Source: Haliclystus octoradiatus (lineage: Eukaryota; Cnidaria; Staurozoa; Stauromedusae; Haliclystidae). Taken from it: 64,000 bases of DNA. The stretch is taken from assembly GCA_916610825.1 (NCBI GenBank), contig OU744454.1:14026836-14090835 (forward strand). The letters are read 5' to 3'. Both the position numbers and the translations under genes were made by a program. Shown piece by piece: positions 19,635 to 29,700 of this stretch (positions are counted from its first letter, which is position 1; every line of letters begins with the position of its first letter). The notes under the pieces were generated by a model. The model did no database searches. It saw nothing but the letters and a program-made list of their open reading frames with translations, and was not told where the DNA came from.

Positions 19635-19889
19635 CAGGGGTGGCACGAGGTTTTCCCCCGACAAGGGGGCTGGCATCCCTGACAGGGGGCTATGCCAAAT
19701 TTCCACGTTACATAGAAACAATTTGGCAATAGTCTCTAATACTGGAATGGAGCTAATTCCTATAGTTTTTTACGAAATATGTTAAAAAAAATTCCCCGAC
19801 AGAAAATTTAGTCTTCCCCGACGGGGGGCTGAGCATCCCCGACGGGAGGGCTGTAGCCCCCCCCCTGCCCCCCTCTGGTGCCACCCCTG
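19635..19889. mobile_element. hAT-type MITE with 8-bp target duplication, 255 bp
   Basis: Perfect terminal inverted repeat CAGGGGTGGCAC / GTGCCACCCCTG. Flanked by a perfect 8-bp duplication, GTATTGAT (19627-19634 and 19890-19897). Both subterminal regions are rich in CCCCGACNGGGGGCT-like palindromes, the usual place for transposase-binding repeats in hAT elements. Non-coding. Confidence 0.92.
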
Positions 19890-19897
19890 GTATTGAT

Positions 19898-20650
19898 AGA
19901 TGCCAACACACATACATAGATTATTTGATAATAATAATAACTGTAGCTGGCCACCAACAGGGAGAGGATGAATGAGGGTTAATATGACCGTTGATAAACA
20001 GAGCCTCTATGAAGGTGAACCAGCTTTGCTAACGTAGATGTTGTTGCTACGAAGGGCAGACGTGAAGAGAACTAATACATTACAGGCAGTGATTTACATT
20101 ACAAGGTATACGTGATTACAAACGGAAGCTATACAATTAATTAACAAAGGAAATACATTATGGATAAGACAATAGACATAAAACAATCCACTACGTCATC
20201 CCGTTTTCGTATAATGTATGTTCCGCGATCTTGTCAATTATGATTATGATTTAGATTAATTAGTTGTGTTAAATAATGCCATGTTCAAATAAAGTCAAGG
20301 CCAAGAATCTGAATTGCCTTATTACACTAACAACTTTGAACAACCCTTCAATTTATAAAAGACAGAAGTGCTCCTTGTACATATACCCAGAGTGATTGTA
20401 GTTAATGCAGCCCCCTTAATGATTTATGCTATGATGAAGATATCTACTATGTTGTTGTTTTATTTGTCGATATATTCTTAATCTTGAAGGACAAATACAG
20501 GGAAATCCAAGGCTCAGAATATATATAATATATGAATATGTATTAACAGTTATTGATGGAAGGCCGGGGCGAGATTAGTAAGTATAGTAACATCATTTAC
20601 TGAATTCCGCACGTTAGCTAGGCTGTTAAGCTTTAACTTATTTCGTTCTA
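19898..20650. other. Gene-free stretch
   Basis: Low-complexity AT-rich sequence with no gene, RNA or transposon that I could recognise. Confidence 0.5.
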
Positions 20651-20941
20651 CAGTGTAACCCGCTTAAGTGCAAGTCAAAATTGCCAGCGATTTCAACATT
20701 GCATTTATCCGAATTAGCAGTTATCCAAAATTGTTTACCACATGACTTGACCAGAAAATTGTTTAACGAGCTTCAAAGCCAGGTTGCAGGTAGTCTGCGT
20801 TTACAGACCGCGATTCATTCACAAAACGATTCATTCACCTATTCTTTTGTGAATGAATCGCGGTCTGTAACGCAGGCTAGGTTGCAGATGAATTAAGCGA
20901 GATTTTCAGTTAACCGAATTGCACATAAGCGGGTTACACTG
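20651..20941. mobile_element. Tc1/mariner-like MITE (TA-flanked) with inner palindrome
   Basis: Ends CAGTGTAACCCGCTTAAGTG and its near-complement CATAAGCGGGTTACACTG, flanked by TA on both sides. Inside, about 20790-20880, is a near-perfect palindrome (left arm GTCTGCGTTTACAGACCGCG, GATTCATTCACAAAA; right arm reversed) that looks like a second inserted foldback. Related partial elements lie at 28156 and 58180. Confidence 0.75.
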
Positions 20942-21250
20942 TATATATAGATCAACCTAAAAGCACAATAATCAGGGTGTGCGGGCGTCACATGAGTAAA
21001 AACTAATAAATTCGGAAAACCCTATTTGACTAAATCAGAGACAAATTATCTAACTTCCTTTATCTTGTACATACACGTATTATGAGTCTCTATAGTGCGG
21101 TAAATGAACAGTGCAGCAGATAGCTAATTAGCACAATGAAGACGGTAAAGAATTTAATAAACACTGCGCATGCCCTTACCTGTGCTATGTCACCGTACAG
21201 CCACAGGACATGCTTTGTTATTGGCAGAAATGAAATTACCCAAATAGTTC

Positions 21251-21417
21251 ATACTTACCTGACGGGGACGTTAACTTGATCATCAAGGGGTTACGCCTAG
21301 TGTGAGGCCCTCGCATTGCACATCGCTTGGGTTGATACCACTACGATTACCCCAAACGTGGGTAACTCGACCGTATAATTTCTGGTAGTGGGGACTGAGC
21401 GTTCGCGCCGGACCCCG
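21251..21417 (+). ncRNA. U1: U1 spliceosomal snRNA gene, copy 1
   Basis: About 167 nt. Begins with ATACTTACCT, the 5' end that pairs with 5' splice sites. Stem-loop I carries GATCATCAAGG (U1-70K loop), stem-loop II carries ATTGCACATC (U1A loop), then CCCCAAACGTGGGTAACTCG (stem-loop III) and the Sm site AATTTCTGG (about 21377-21385). The terminal hairpin is GGGGACTGAGCG-TTCG-CGCCGGACCCC. Length and order match animal U1 (human 164 nt). Upstream AGAAATGAAATTACC ends 11 nt before the RNA; downstream is TGACTAAGAAAATG. One private change (T for C) before GATCA. Its 5' and 3' flanks resemble those of copy 2 and of the far flank of copy 5 respectively. Confidence 0.96.
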
Positions 21418-21436
21418 ACAATGACTAAGAAAATGT
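21418..21436 (+). terminator. snRNA 3' box of U1 copy 1 (same block at all five copies)
   Basis: ACAATGACTAAGAAAATG follows the RNA end. The core ACTAAGAAAAT is found just downstream of all five U1 copies, at the position of the metazoan snRNA 3' box used by the Integrator complex. The exact consensus in this animal is inferred from the five copies. Confidence 0.6.
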
Positions 21437-21597
21437 TGATATGAACTCGTTTCAATGATAATCGAGGGGGTAGATCGAGGTTTGTATCAGAAAGCAGAGA
21501 TGCGATTTGCCAAGTTCTGCTAAGTTCTGCAAAACGTGGGCGAAACGTTTTGTTGCGCTCTCTTTCTTTTCTCATCGCAAGAATCCGGAAAGAAAAT

Positions 21598-21999
21598 TTG
21601 ATAGAAATATAAATCTAATAACAATAGAAAGAAAGGAAAAACGAAACAAAGAAAGGAATAATTCAAGAGAATAATTAAGGGATTAAGCGTAGTAATTTAT
21701 AACGATTACAAAATGTCTTCATATAACTATAGAAGCAAAAATGTTTGCTCTAAGTTAAAGCTGGGAGTGATAAATCAGATAAATAGGTAATCAGACTCTC
21801 ATATTTAGGAACATTATTTTCTTAGTTATTGTTGGGGTCCGGCGCGAACGCTCAGTCCCCACTACCAGAAATTATACGGTCGAGTTACCCACGTTTGGGG
21901 TAATCGTAGTGGTATCAACCCAAGCGATGTGCAATGCAAGGGCCTCACACTAGGCGCAACCCCTTGGTGATCAGGTTAACGCCTCCATCAGGTAAGTAT
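21598..21999. repeat. Duplicated block containing U1 copy 2 (pairs with 22629-23030)
   Basis: Direct repeat at a constant 1,031-bp offset from 22629-23030. The roughly 235-bp flank 3' of the U1 (21600-21834 versus 22631-22865) reads identical base for base. The U1 differs between copies only in its first half, and similarity fades shortly upstream of the RNA start. Confidence 0.93.
21833..21999 (-). ncRNA. U1: U1 snRNA gene, copy 2 (divergent variant)
   Basis: Same architecture as copy 1, with RNA 5' end at 21999. It is the most diverged copy: changes cluster in the first 65 nt (ACCTGATGGAGGCG instead of ACCTGACGGGGACG, loop GATCACCAAGG instead of GATCATCAAGG, GGTTGCGCC instead of GGTTACGCC, CCCTTGC instead of CCCTCGC). 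The splice-site-pairing end, U1A loop, Sm site and terminal hairpin are unchanged. The stem-loop I changes include A-to-G, which restores a G-C pair in the stem, so it may still be functional. Its promoter resembles copy 1's. Confidence 0.93.
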
Positions 22000-22044
22000 G
22001 ATATATTCGGGTAACTTCATTTCTTGTGATCGCAAATCATGCCA

Positions 22045-22628
22045 TGTATCTGTACGGTTACATGGCACAGGTAAAGGCATGCGCACTGTTTGATAAATTC
22101 TTTACCCGTCTTCATTTGCTAATTAGCCATCTGCTGCACTGTCATGTACCGCATTATAGAGACTCATAAGGCGGCGTGCGTGCACAATATAAACGATATT
22201 AAATAATTTTCCTTTCCATTTAGTCAGCTAGAGTTTTTCCGAATTTAGTAGTTTTTACTCATGTCACGCCAGCACACAGGTTATTGGGCTTTTAGGTTGG
22301 TCTAGAACGAAATAAAGTAAGTTAACAACCTAGGTTAACTTGTGGAGTTTTAAATGATGTTTCATTTGCACAGATAGCTCAAGAGGCGAAATGCCGGGAT
22401 TCGATAGTTAGTAAACAAGACATGACAAGAGACGAGCTAGGGCATGCGTGTATATAGAGTAGTGATGGTTAGAATATAGTTACCAAGACATTGACTATAT
22501 AGCTAGGATTACAAAAAAATAGAATACAATGTACAATTATACAATTGCTCGGTGGAATATTGACCGCTGGCGTATTTTGGATACAAGTTCCTCGTCGATG
22601 AGATAGCGGATGAGGTAGACAAATGATC
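22045..22628. other. Spacer between U1 copies 2 and 3
   Basis: The left part (to about 22200) is the promoter side of U1 copy 2 and is homologous in reverse to 21060-21250 upstream of copy 1, including GCAGCAGATGGCTAATTAGC and TGCGCATGCC. The rest shows nothing recognisable. Confidence 0.6.
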
Positions 22629-22863
22629 TTGATAGAAATATAAATCTAATAACAATAGAAAGAAAGGAAAAACGAAACAAAGAAAGGAATAATTCAAGAG
22701 AATAATTAAGGGATTAAGCGTAGTAATTTATAACGATTACAAAATGTCTTCATATAACTATAGAAGCAAAAATGTTTGCTCTAAGTTAAAGCTGGGAGTG
22801 ATAAATCAGATAAATAGGTAATCAGACTCTCATATTTAGGAACATTATTTTCTTAGTTATTGT

Positions 22864-23030
22864 TGGGGTCCGGCGCGAACGCTCAGTCCCCACTACCAGA
22901 AATTATACGGTCGAGTTACCCACGTTTGGGGTAATCGTAGTGGTATCAACCCAAGCGATGTGCAATGCGAGGGCCTCACACTAGGCGTAACCCCTTGATG
23001 ATCAGGTTAACGTCCCCGTGAGGTAAGTAT
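22864..23030 (-). ncRNA. U1: U1 snRNA gene, copy 3
   Basis: RNA 5' end at 23030. Same stem-loops, Sm site and hairpin as copy 1. One private change (ACCTCACGG for ACCTGACGG) sits immediately after the splice-site-pairing end. The 3' half and 3' flank are identical to copy 2, while the 5' half and promoter match copies 4 and 5, so it is a mosaic. Divergently paired with copy 4. Confidence 0.95.
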
Positions 23031-23075
23031 GAACTGTGTAGGTAATTTCATTTCTTGGGGTCGCAAATCATGTCT
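23031..23075 (-). promoter_or_regulatory. PSE-like promoter block of U1 copy 3
   Basis: Read on the minus strand, ATTTGCGACCCCAAGAAATG followed by AAATTACC ends about 11 nt before the RNA. The same block, at the same spacing, precedes copies 4 (24545-24575) and 5, and a weaker version precedes copies 1 and 2. All copies also share TGCGCATG about 90-110 nt upstream. I infer a proximal sequence element, but the position is closer to the start than the usual -55. Confidence 0.55.
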
Positions 23076-23599
23076 ATTGACTAAGTGGGAATAGAATACA
23101 AAGGAAGACATGCGCATTAACCTGCAGCCTTCCTCGTCTGTTTCTATCGGGTAACTATTATTAATAATCACTTGAAAAAAACTAGAGTTATGATTGGTGG
23201 ATTTGCACCACGTGTTTAGCAGTTATGTCAAGATAACCCACGAGATTCCATTGCAACCACTACAAGCGTGCACTTATGATATGATATATGATACGATATG
23301 ATCAATACTAACTGGCAGATAGAGGAAGGTGTTAGCCTTCATATGACTCACATATAGCTGAAAAATACATATTACTAAATTTAAAACACGTAGTTATTTG
23401 TATAGAATTTAAATTCAATGAAAAATTAGCATTTACAATGATTTGATAAATCAATTGCATCTAATCTTGATTTGAAGGTTGCCAACGTTGGTGTAATTAC
23501 AATTTGATTAACTCAATAACTCTAAACATGGATTAACTCAATTTGAACTCCTGATCAACTCTTGACCCAGAACACTCTGGTTATGACGTAATACGCAAT

Positions 23600-24475
23600 G
23601 ATAGAGATATATAATTTCCAGGAAGTGGTGTTACAATTTTCGTGAGATCTTCTCTTAAATATGCACTAATTGATTTGCCACAAGACTATTCGTCGTTTGA
23701 ATATGTTACAATTGATTTGTTATCAAAACATTATCCCTATCGCTTCACCTGTGTATATAATCCACCTGTTACAGCGACCAATGTTGGTCAAATGAATTTA
23801 TTTGCTTGTTTCATGACTTTTGCAATGCTTCAATTCAATTTCCATGTTTTATAACTGGAGATTTCAATTATCGTAATTTGGATAGTCTCCATTTGTATGG
23901 ATCTTCATACCAAACCATGTGAAACCTTTTTGGATTGTATTGTACGAAATGACTGGAAACACAACCAACACGATGAGGCAATATTTTGGACTTGTTACTT
24001 GTAAGTATCCCTTCTTGAATCTTGGATATTGAAGTAATGGAGCCTTTTACGGGTAGATGTGACTATTAGATTGCATGTCGCGTCATTCAATTCTTCTAAA
24101 ACAAAATCTACAGCTCACTACAATTTCAGACGTGCTGATTATGATCATATTAAAAAGCATTTATCTTCTATTAACTGGCTATCGCTATACTTTCAGAGCG
24201 ATGAAAACCTTAAAAATTTTTGGTAATTGATTTGTGAAGTACTTGATAATACTATATCCGATTTTGTTCCTGAACCTCGGACAACTGGTATCAAGGCACA
24301 ATACCCGAAAGTAGTTCGCAAATTAGCTCAAGAAAAGAAAAGAATTTACAAACGTTCGAAAACGTCACTTCTGTATAAATCAAAATATAAAGAATTATCT
24401 AAGAAATACGAAGAAGCAATTCTTAAACATACTAAAGAGTGTGAAAAGTCATTAATAATAGCTACCCGATAGAAA
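23600..24475 (+). pseudogene. Decayed LINE fragment (endonuclease and linker to RT)
   Basis: Non-LTR retrotransposon remnant. Frames near 23642-23850 resemble an AP-type endonuclease, continuing into a GDFN motif near 23863. After a frame change, 24130-24470 reads as the linker between endonuclease and reverse transcriptase (ADYDHIKKHLSSINW, then a Lys-rich segment YKELSKKYEEAI). Frameshifts and stops mean it is dead, and no reverse transcriptase core is present. It sits between divergent U1 copies 3 and 4. Confidence 0.65.
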
Positions 24476-24585
24476 CAGACGAAGAAGGCTGCAGGCTAAT
24501 GCGCATGTCTTCCTTTGTATTCTATCACCACTTAGTCAATAGTAATGATTAGCGACCCCAAGAAATGAAATTACCTGTACATTTC

Positions 24586-24752
24586 ATACTTACCTGACGG
24601 GGACGTTAACCTGATCATCAAGGGGTTACGCCTAGTGTGAGGCCCTCGCATTGCACTTCGCTTGGGTTGATACCACTACGATTACCCCAAACGTGGGTAA
24701 CTCGACCGTATAATTTCTGGTAGTGGGGACTGAGCGTTCGCGCCGGACCCCG
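24586..24752 (+). ncRNA. U1: U1 snRNA gene, copy 4
   Basis: Begins ATACTTACCT, with all U1 elements as in copy 1. One private change falls in the U1A-binding loop (ATTGCACTTC for ATTGCACATC). The promoter block ends at 24575, 11 nt upstream. Together with about 150 bp of upstream sequence it forms an inverted repeat with copy 3, bracketing the LINE fragment. Confidence 0.95.
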
Positions 24753-24963
24753 AAAATGACTAAGAAAATGTTGACATAACTTGTTGCAAAGAGATTTTAA
24801 GTAAAGAGTTATGTATCTAACACAGAGAGTGACCAGCTAAGTCCTACCAAGCTCTGCAAAAGCTGAATTGTTCGACAAACTTATCTGTTTAGAATTAACC
24901 GGAGTTTGACCATATTCAACCAATCAGATTGCTTGTTCTGTTCGATTTCCATATTGTCATGTT

Positions 24964-25226
24964 AAAGTAAGTAAGTAATGTAGACTGTGTCACCCTGCCG
25001 AAGGCACCCGTAATTGTGTCACCCTGTCAATGCGCAACGATGCGCCGCAGCTACTCACAATGCAATTCCCTCTGGAGCATTCCATCCGCCATCCTCAGAT
25101 GGTAATCATTTGATGTTTCAGATAATGTCAAGGTTGAGTTGACATTCAGGTGATTTGAACCACAGTCGATCAGATATGATCCGATCTGAAGTTCGGTTGC
25201 TCTGCCATCTGAGAGAATCCTCCTCA
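24964..25226 (-). mobile_element. SINE family A, full ends
   Basis: Reverse complement: tRNA-like head with B box GGTTCAAATCA, body CTGAGGATGGCGGATGGAAT, tail GGGTGCCTTCGGCAGGGTGA ending in TTAC repeats. Perfect 11-bp target duplication ATTGTCATGTT (24953-24963 and 25227-25237). Part of the body between the tail and TGCGCAT is missing. Confidence 0.85.
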
Positions 25227-25545
25227 ATTGTCATGTTGGTCAATGGCTAAATGAAGATAAACTAGCAGGAGCACTTAGAAGATACACTTGTTCAAAGTAA
25301 GGTAAACTGTTGGAGAGACAAAATTGAGACGAGGGCCACAGCTGTAATAAATGAATGTGGAGCTACATTTCCTTATTTATTTCCCGGATTTACTTGCGAT
25401 CAGAAAAAAAACAGAGCGCAGCAAAACGTTTCGCCCACCTTTTTCAGAACTTAGCAGAACTTGACTAATCACATCTCTGTTTTTGATACAAACCTCTAAG
25501 TTAACCCTGGATTATCTTCGAAACGAGTTCACGTCAACATTTTCT

Positions 25546-25654
25546 TTGACTGGCTGAAGTCCCGCTTTCTTTTTGCTGCCTCATTTTTGTGATTGGAAAG
25601 CGTCCCAATCCATCAACATCGGCATAACACAGAAGTGAGACTTGAGCAAGTCAA
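25546..25654. mobile_element. Short MITE with 9-bp target duplication (MULE-like), 109 bp
   Basis: Starts TTGACTGGCTGAAGTCCCGC and ends AGTGAGACTTGAGCAAGTCA plus A. Perfect 9-bp repeats ACATTTTCT (25537-25545 and 25655-25663). The duplicated bases are part of the 3' box of U1 copy 5, so the element sits directly downstream of that box. Confidence 0.88.
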
Positions 25655-25673
25655 ACATTTTCTTAGTCATTGT

Positions 25674-25840
25674 CGGGGTCCGGCGCGAACGCTCAGTCCC
25701 CACTACCAGAAATTATACGGTCGAGTTACCCACGTTTGGGGTAATCGTAGTGGTATCAACCCAAGCGATGTGCAATGCGAGGGCCTCACACTAGGCGTAA
25801 CCCCTTGATGATCAGGTTAACGTCCCCGTCAGGTAAGTAT
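25674..25840 (-). ncRNA. U1: U1 snRNA gene, copy 5
   Basis: RNA 5' end at 25840. Matches the consensus of the other copies at every variable site, with no private change. The promoter block AAGAAATGAAA is present, though the following ATTACC reads ACTTAC. The 3' box ACTAAGAAAATGT is intact but its downstream flank is displaced by a 109-bp transposon. The displaced flank (25400-25545) is homologous to that of copy 1. Confidence 0.96.
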
Positions 25841-25914
25841 GACATGAATTTGTAAGTTCATTTCTTGGGGTCGCAAATCATTACTATTGACTGAGTGGTG
25901 ATAGAATACAAAGA

Positions 25915-26550
25915 AAGACATGCGCACTGACCAGCAACTTACAATGGGTCTATTCCGTACCGCTTTCTAAAGATTAATAGTCCTACTCATAATCAATCTG
26001 CGCTTTCATAATTTACATTTTCGCTGGATAAAACCTTTTATAAAGAACATAAAATTATGTTTAAAAACCACACAGTTTGAATATGGAAGCTCATTTTAAG
26101 TAAAATTTTAATAATTCTTAAACTAATTTAAATTTGCAGAATTTACTCATAATTATTACAATACAGTAGTATTAAACATTTCTACAAAATGTAAGTTCTG
26201 CCGTGACAAAGAAAGTTTTGCCGTGAGCCATGTCGAGCCACCGTACATCAGTCATCAACGCCCGGGTACAATTTTGAAGCCACAACAAAACATGTCATTA
26301 TTCTGACGATTGAGTATAAACTAGTTGTTATTTGTGCAGAAAGAACCAGCAATTATTCGTTAAACAGTTTAGACAACCATAATATCTGACCAGGACTATT
26401 AATTATAATTAGGTCTCAGGCTAGTCCTGATCGAAAACAATCTATCTACATTGACACCTGTATAAAGCAGCCAGTCATGAGAGGGAAATAAATTGACCAC
26501 TATATGCAGGGTTGGTTGCTTAAAATGGAAAATATTATTTTAGACAAGTG
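25915..26550. other. Spacer between the U1 cluster and UFC1
   Basis: AT-rich, no gene seen. Around 26450-26520 is a partial copy of the TA-flanked MITE family (CTGTATAAAGCAGCCAG ... ATATGCAGGG). Confidence 0.5.
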
Positions 26551-26692
26551 TGCCTCGATTCTCAATGCGTAACAACGCAGCATAGCTACTCATAATACAC
26601 TTCCCTTTGGACCATTAAACCACAATCAACCAGATCTAATCAGTTCTGAATTTCGGTTGCTATGCCATTAGCCATCTGAGCTAGTCCCCCGC
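26551..26692 (-). mobile_element. SINE family A, truncated and degenerate
   Basis: Reverse complement keeps the tRNA-like head (GAACTGATTAGATCTGGTTG) and body segments around TTCCCTTTGG and CAATGCGTAACAACGC. Part of the region after the B box is deleted. It lies just downstream of UFC1. Confidence 0.55.
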
Positions 26693-26787
26693 TTCAACTA
26701 CTAAAGAAAGGAGTCCAACAAAGTTATTTATTATGTAATTTTCTTAATTTCCATAAAAGTAGTTATTATTAAAATTAAAATTAATTT

Positions 26788-29700
26788 CTATTTACTGCTG
26801 TCGTTATCTTTATCATCGTTATGCACAACGATTCCTTTTTCAATTAAATCTGGAATTTCAACAGCCATCCAAGGACCAAGCTATATGATAAATAAAACAA
26901 TTCCTGTTAATGTAAACATTTTAAAATGTATGTGCTTTATACTACGAAAAAAATACGTTTCGGGCCGTCAATTGGAGGAAAACAAAGATATGAACACAAA
27001 ACATGGCCTATGTTGCCGCAAAAAATTATATAAGATACCCAATGGAAAGTATGGATTTGATATGTTTACCATGAGAACCGTGAATCTCGAATACAGTAGA
27101 TACAAACAGACATACATCTTTGCATAGTGACATTCTTTCCACAAATATATTTTTTGGCGGATTTGGGTGGCTTGGTAAATCGGTTAGTATTTTCGAAATG
27201 TATGAACCGATTAACCAATGCCAATGCAGTGATAATAGAATACTATCCAGCCCTGTTACGGATTATTCCATACCGCAGGCAGCGGTCGAAAACATTTTTC
27301 AGTGCCTGCGACCACATAATTTTGCCTTGAAAATGCCTGCAAATATTTTACCTTTCAAGCAATTCAAACTGACCTTACTTATACATCTAGAGTGATTAGT
27401 TTCATCCTTATGCAACTCTTATTCGGTTTCATTAATACTCTTTATGACTTATCTATAAATTCAGAATACTTTCAATTTTTAGGAAAATGTGCCTGCAGGA
27501 AATCTATTGTTCAATAATTGTGCCTGCGACTGCCGGATGCGGTGGTCCCAACATTTTCTACCGCTGACCGCAGACGGAAGTGAGGCCTTAGAACATTTCA
27601 GCTGCGTGCTTACATACCCCTAATGCCATAGCATGAGCAATACCAAATCTAGGTACATTCCTTGCCCATAGAGGTTTGAAATGATCAGTTAAGCAAATCT
27701 TTCCTCCTCTATAAATGAAAGAAAAAGAGATACAGTCAAACAAGGTACAACAATCACCTCTATACAACAGTCACCTCACCTGTCTATAGTGGTCACTCTT
27801 GCAATGTCTAAAATAGTATTTAATATTGAATCAACCCTGCACACAAGGTCCACCTGTATATAATGGTCAATATGTCTACCTCTCATAACTGGCTGTTATA
27901 AACAGGTTTCACTGTATGTCTGAAATAGTATTTTCTATTGAATCAACCCTGCACACAAAGTCCACCTGTATATAATGGGCAATATGTCTACCTCTCATAA
28001 CTGGCTGTTACTGGTATATACAGGTTTCATTGTTTTGTATGTCTGAAATAGTATTTTATATTGAATAAACCCTGTATGTAAAGGCCACCTGCATATAGTG
28101 GTCAGATTGTCTACCTCTCATAACTGGATGTTCTATACAGGTTTCATTGCATACATAACAAACACTGCCAACTGCTTAAGTGCAATTCAGATAAATCAAA
28201 TTCCCATTTATCTGCAAATTGACTTTGAAACATTATAAATTAAATCCTGGCCAAGCCATTGATATTTTTTTTCCGGATAAATGCAAGGAGTATCGTTGGC
28301 AATTTTGAATTGCATTTGATTGGGTCACACTGTATTATACAAATATTGAACACTATCTGTGCAATATAAGTAAAAGTAATTTGGACGGTGACGCCCTACC
28401 GAGGGCACCTGTACCACTTCTCTATTTCTAGAGGAGTGGCTCTTTTCGCTAAGAGCAATGATGTTAAACGCTCCTTAGATCTCAGCCGCGACACTGCAGA
28501 TCAATTTCAACAGATTTCATGGCAGATAGGCTTTGATTGTCAATGCATAACGATGTGCCGCAGTTACTCACAATGCAATTCCCTCTAGACCATTCCATCA
28601 ACCATCCTCAGATGGTACTCATTGCATGTTTCAGATGAAGTCAAGGCTAAGTTGACCTTAGGGGGATTTGAACCACAGTCTATCAGATATGATCCAATCT
28701 GAAGTTCGGTTGCTCTGCCAACTGAGCTAATCACCCCATATGCAATATGGGTTCTATAAACATGAGCATTGCATCATGAGCTCGAATCGTTGAGCATCAA
28801 ACGTGCAAATCATTGAATCATGATTCAAAGCAATGTTCTTGTTTCCCCCGATTACCGTTGTTCAAAGCCGAATCCTGACAATCAAATTAATTTCGAATTG
28901 AGTGTTTGTGAACAGGGTCCGACAAAAGTGGGGATGCTGGGATCCTAGATCCCGGAAGGCTAGACAAAATTCAAAATTCAGAAGAAAATTGATGTTTTTA
29001 ATGATTTTCAGGTCAAATCTCAAAAAGAAAATTCAGAAGAAAAAGTTCAAATGCCCCTAGGATTCCAGAGGGCTGAACCTTTTGTCGGACTCTGTTTGTA
29101 TGGCATTTTATTGGCAGCGTTAGTAGGGTGTCCATGACAGCTACAACTCATTCTAATTTATATAATAGTTTATATGCATGTAAAATAAAATGAAGTCCAT
29201 GTTACTTTACTGAAAAACAAGACATAGATAACAAGGGACACAGCGGGTTATTCAGGATGTTTTAATGTCGTTGATGTTGGATTGATCATTTAACTATTCC
29301 ATAAACCGGATAAGCTTAAAGCTAATGTGTATCAAGACATTATGTGCAGGGTCCGACAAAGTCCGGAAACTTGGAAACCTGGTTTGCGGAAGGCTAACAA
29401 AATTCAGAGGGAAAAGGCATAATGCTGAATACATAAATTAAAATTATTAGAAAATTATAAACAATAAAATTTCGTTTCTACGATTTTATGTCAGTACAGT
29501 TACTCAAAAGTTTATCTAAAAATGTTGAGGTTTGCGGAAGGTAAAACATTTTGTCTGACCCTGATTATGTGTATCAAGACTTAATGTGTATCAAGAAAAA
29601 AAATAAGGAAATCATCTGCTGGAATTAACGTACCTGTACATTTTAGCTGTTTTACCGTCAAGTTCTGGAAGTGCAATTTCAGGTGACGTACCAGGATACG

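Noticed and set aside
21297-21575. Minus-strand open frame over U1 copy 1, and 25593-25808 over copy 5
   Set aside because: These are translations of U1 snRNA and flanks with no protein family.
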